The notes beneath the pieces are model-generated. The model ran no database searches. It was not told the origin of the DNA and saw only the letters and a program-made list of their open reading frames with translations. A program made the translations under genes and the position numbers. This document shows, one piece after another, positions 63,701-64,000 of a stretch of 64,000 bases of DNA. This stretch comes from Macrosoma leucophasiata (lineage: Eukaryota; Arthropoda; Insecta; Lepidoptera; Hedylidae), in NCBI GenBank assembly GCA_036365455.1, contig JAWQUS010000010.1:20322501-20386500 (forward strand), read 5' to 3'. How positions within the stretch are numbered: the first letter of the stretch is position 1; each line of letters opens with the position of its first letter.

Positions 63701-64000
63701 CGGTGATGAGGAAATGATTCGAAAGGAAATGTTGCTACGTAGGTACATAGCAACACCACCGGCTCTTTTGCCCGTTCGATCATTTCGTATAAGGACAAAG
63801 TCGGGCAAACCGTAGGCAGTAGAGAGAAGCTCGGGCTTGAGCCAGCTTTCAGAGATCAAGATAGCGTGCGTGGGGGTACCCGAAAAGATATCTAAAAGCT
63901 CAGTATGATGCTGTGGTATACTCTGTGCATTAACATGGCACACGTTAAGAAAGTTTAAAAAACGATTAAATTGTTCACTTAATTTGGAGCATAATGGACC
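60731..64000 (-). mobile_element. non-LTR retrotransposon (CR1/L2-like), 3' portion, runs off the window
   Basis: Open reading frame at 61,154-64,000, then a 3' untranslated region of about 420 bp rich in ATATAT runs, ending GACTGGTAGAAAACGCCTAG, GTTAAGTCCGCCTTATG and AATAAATAAATAAA at 60,731. The tetranucleotide-type tail and two further tail-only copies (49,121 and 60,151) are typical of 5'-truncated LINE insertions. Confidence 0.8.
61154..64000 (-). CDS. non-LTR retrotransposon ORF2: endonuclease and reverse transcriptase (5' partial)
   Basis: The frame is open for 948 codons from the window edge to TAG at 61,154, without a stop. Position 63,943 is a GTG inside the frame; the reading continues upstream as NRFLNFLNVCHVNAQSI, so the true start lies outside the window. 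Counting from that GTG: an AP-endonuclease domain covers about residues 1-215 (HVNAQS with N5, ISESW with E32, GDFN at 137-140, SRHD at 204-207). A linker rich in Arg/Lys follows. The reverse transcriptase spans about 410-720 with NHFRPIS, QSGFRPGHSTTTAL, LIDFSNAFNTVDH (D559), GVPQGAILSPLLF and YADDLQLY (645-652). The C-terminal region ends SAIKLWNALPVNIR ... LYLNAVG. It copies element RNA into nicked chromosomal DNA in the nucleus. All catalytic residues expected are present, so the element may be recent. Placement in the CR1/L2/Kiri/Daphne part of the Jockey superfamily is by motif style only. Confidence 0.9.
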   Translation of the reverse strand, partial: GPLCSKLSEQFNRFLNFLNVCHVNAQSIPQHHTELLDIFSGTPTHAILISESWLKPELLSTAYGLPDFVLIRNDRTGKRAGGVAMYLRSNISFRIISSSPSAGIGDAEYMFIEISVHGIKAVLGVVYCPPAIDYFSTLESALDSIVTDCEHCIVMGDFNTDMLKVNARSNSLRSILESTGLTLLPLSSTHQNVGTDDSWLDLMLTSSVDHVSNHGQFAAPGLSRHDLIYLTYKIKSPKVKPATILLRSLNKIDPDKLNSDAHALDWNIIEQKTSIDDKISIFNGHILKLFDTHAPLRAVRVKRPPAPWITRGVRMAMSRRDKAFRKYRKERSEDNWALYKLARNRCNQMVRAAKRHYIYQNVLDCSPADLWKFLKSLGLSKSQLSSVSSNLSLNLLNQYFASTPVLDQQIKSQTLRKITSSPVPYSFAFSPITIDEVRKIMASIKSKATGCDDVSRTMIFLVLDYVLPSFTHIINYSLQTGSFPLIWRKAYVTPLPKISNPCLVNHFRPISILPFLSKVLEAAVHKQFARHIFSHSLVSQYQSGFRPGHSTTTALVKITDDVRVGMENSQLTVLVLIDFSNAFNTVDHDVLIATIQQTGASSIVQDWFSSYLRGRQQAVRVDRNKSDWCDLCSGVPQGAILSPLLFSLFINSLTIRLNCSYHLYADDLQLYSQSDSKNLERSISIINSNLEIISQWCHDYGITVNISKCQAIILGSKYFINKIDMFALPPIIYNGLFIPFSPSVKDLGLYLDSTLSWNKQISNVSNIVTSSLRSLYRFKNFLPPSTKKLLVQALILPVIDYADVCCSDLSQVHLNKLDRLLNNCIRFIFGLRKFDHISSFRSKLKWLTIRQRRSVRTLSLLFNVINDPCSPNYLSIHFQKLGISHNLNLRSSENLTLGIPLHNTCFISNSYTVSAIKLWNALPVNIRRSTCKYSFKRQVRELYLNAVG

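Overview
The window looks like nuclear DNA of a moth or butterfly (Lepidoptera). It is AT-rich, almost without long open reading frames, and crowded with repeats typical of that order: CTAG-ending Helitrons, tRNA-headed and 5S-rRNA-headed SINEs, TA-, TAA- and 8-bp-target foldback elements, a mariner, and Jockey-, RTE- and CR1/L2-like LINE remnants. The repeat families are recognised by internal comparison; names such as SINE-A are mine.

Repeat families used below. SINE-A: about 290 bp, head CTGGTGGTAGAGCTCC, tail GCTTGTTTGCCACTT plus poly-A, more than 20 copies. SINE-B: tRNA head with clear A and B boxes, tail ACAGGCGTGAAGTTACG. SINE-C: a second tRNA head, tail GTGAGTGTAAGCG. 5S-SINE: head resembling the 5S rRNA internal promoter. 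tRNA-MITE: a tRNA-like cloverleaf inside long inverted repeats. TA-MITE: GGTTAGGATCCCACTGCAG ends, TA target. CATAG-MITE: CATAGAGCAA ends. hAT-MITE: CAGxGxTTCCCAAA ends, 8-bp target.

Layout. 1-6.3 kb: a pogo-like element with the zinc-binding end of its transposase, a second decayed transposon-type ORF, then a GC-richer stretch with a decayed C2H2 zinc-finger coding sequence (minus) and a possible host first exon (plus). 6.9-19.3 kb: Helitrons, TA-MITE, tRNA-MITEs and SINEs. 19.6-20.9 kb: a broken mariner abutting a Jockey-type reverse transcriptase fragment. 21-36 kb: SINEs, foldbacks, RTE 3' end, a probable solo LTR inside a SINE, and a hAT-MITE nested in a TA-MITE. 36.8-37.6 kb: unusual GC-rich non-coding block. 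38-60 kb: more SINEs, Helitrons and MITEs, interrupted by one well-formed candidate host exon at 47,187-47,335. 60.1-64 kb: a non-LTR retrotransposon on the minus strand with a 948-codon open frame running off the window edge; it is the only long intact coding region.

No complete host gene is visible. The exon at 47.2 kb, with strong acceptor and donor sites, suggests that much of the window is TE-filled intron or intergenic DNA. The reading phase of a possible first exon at 5.0 kb matches it, but that link is weak. Nesting gives a local order of events: SINE-A was still active after the CATAG-MITE, the hAT-MITE moved after the TA-MITE, and an LTR element moved after SINE-A.
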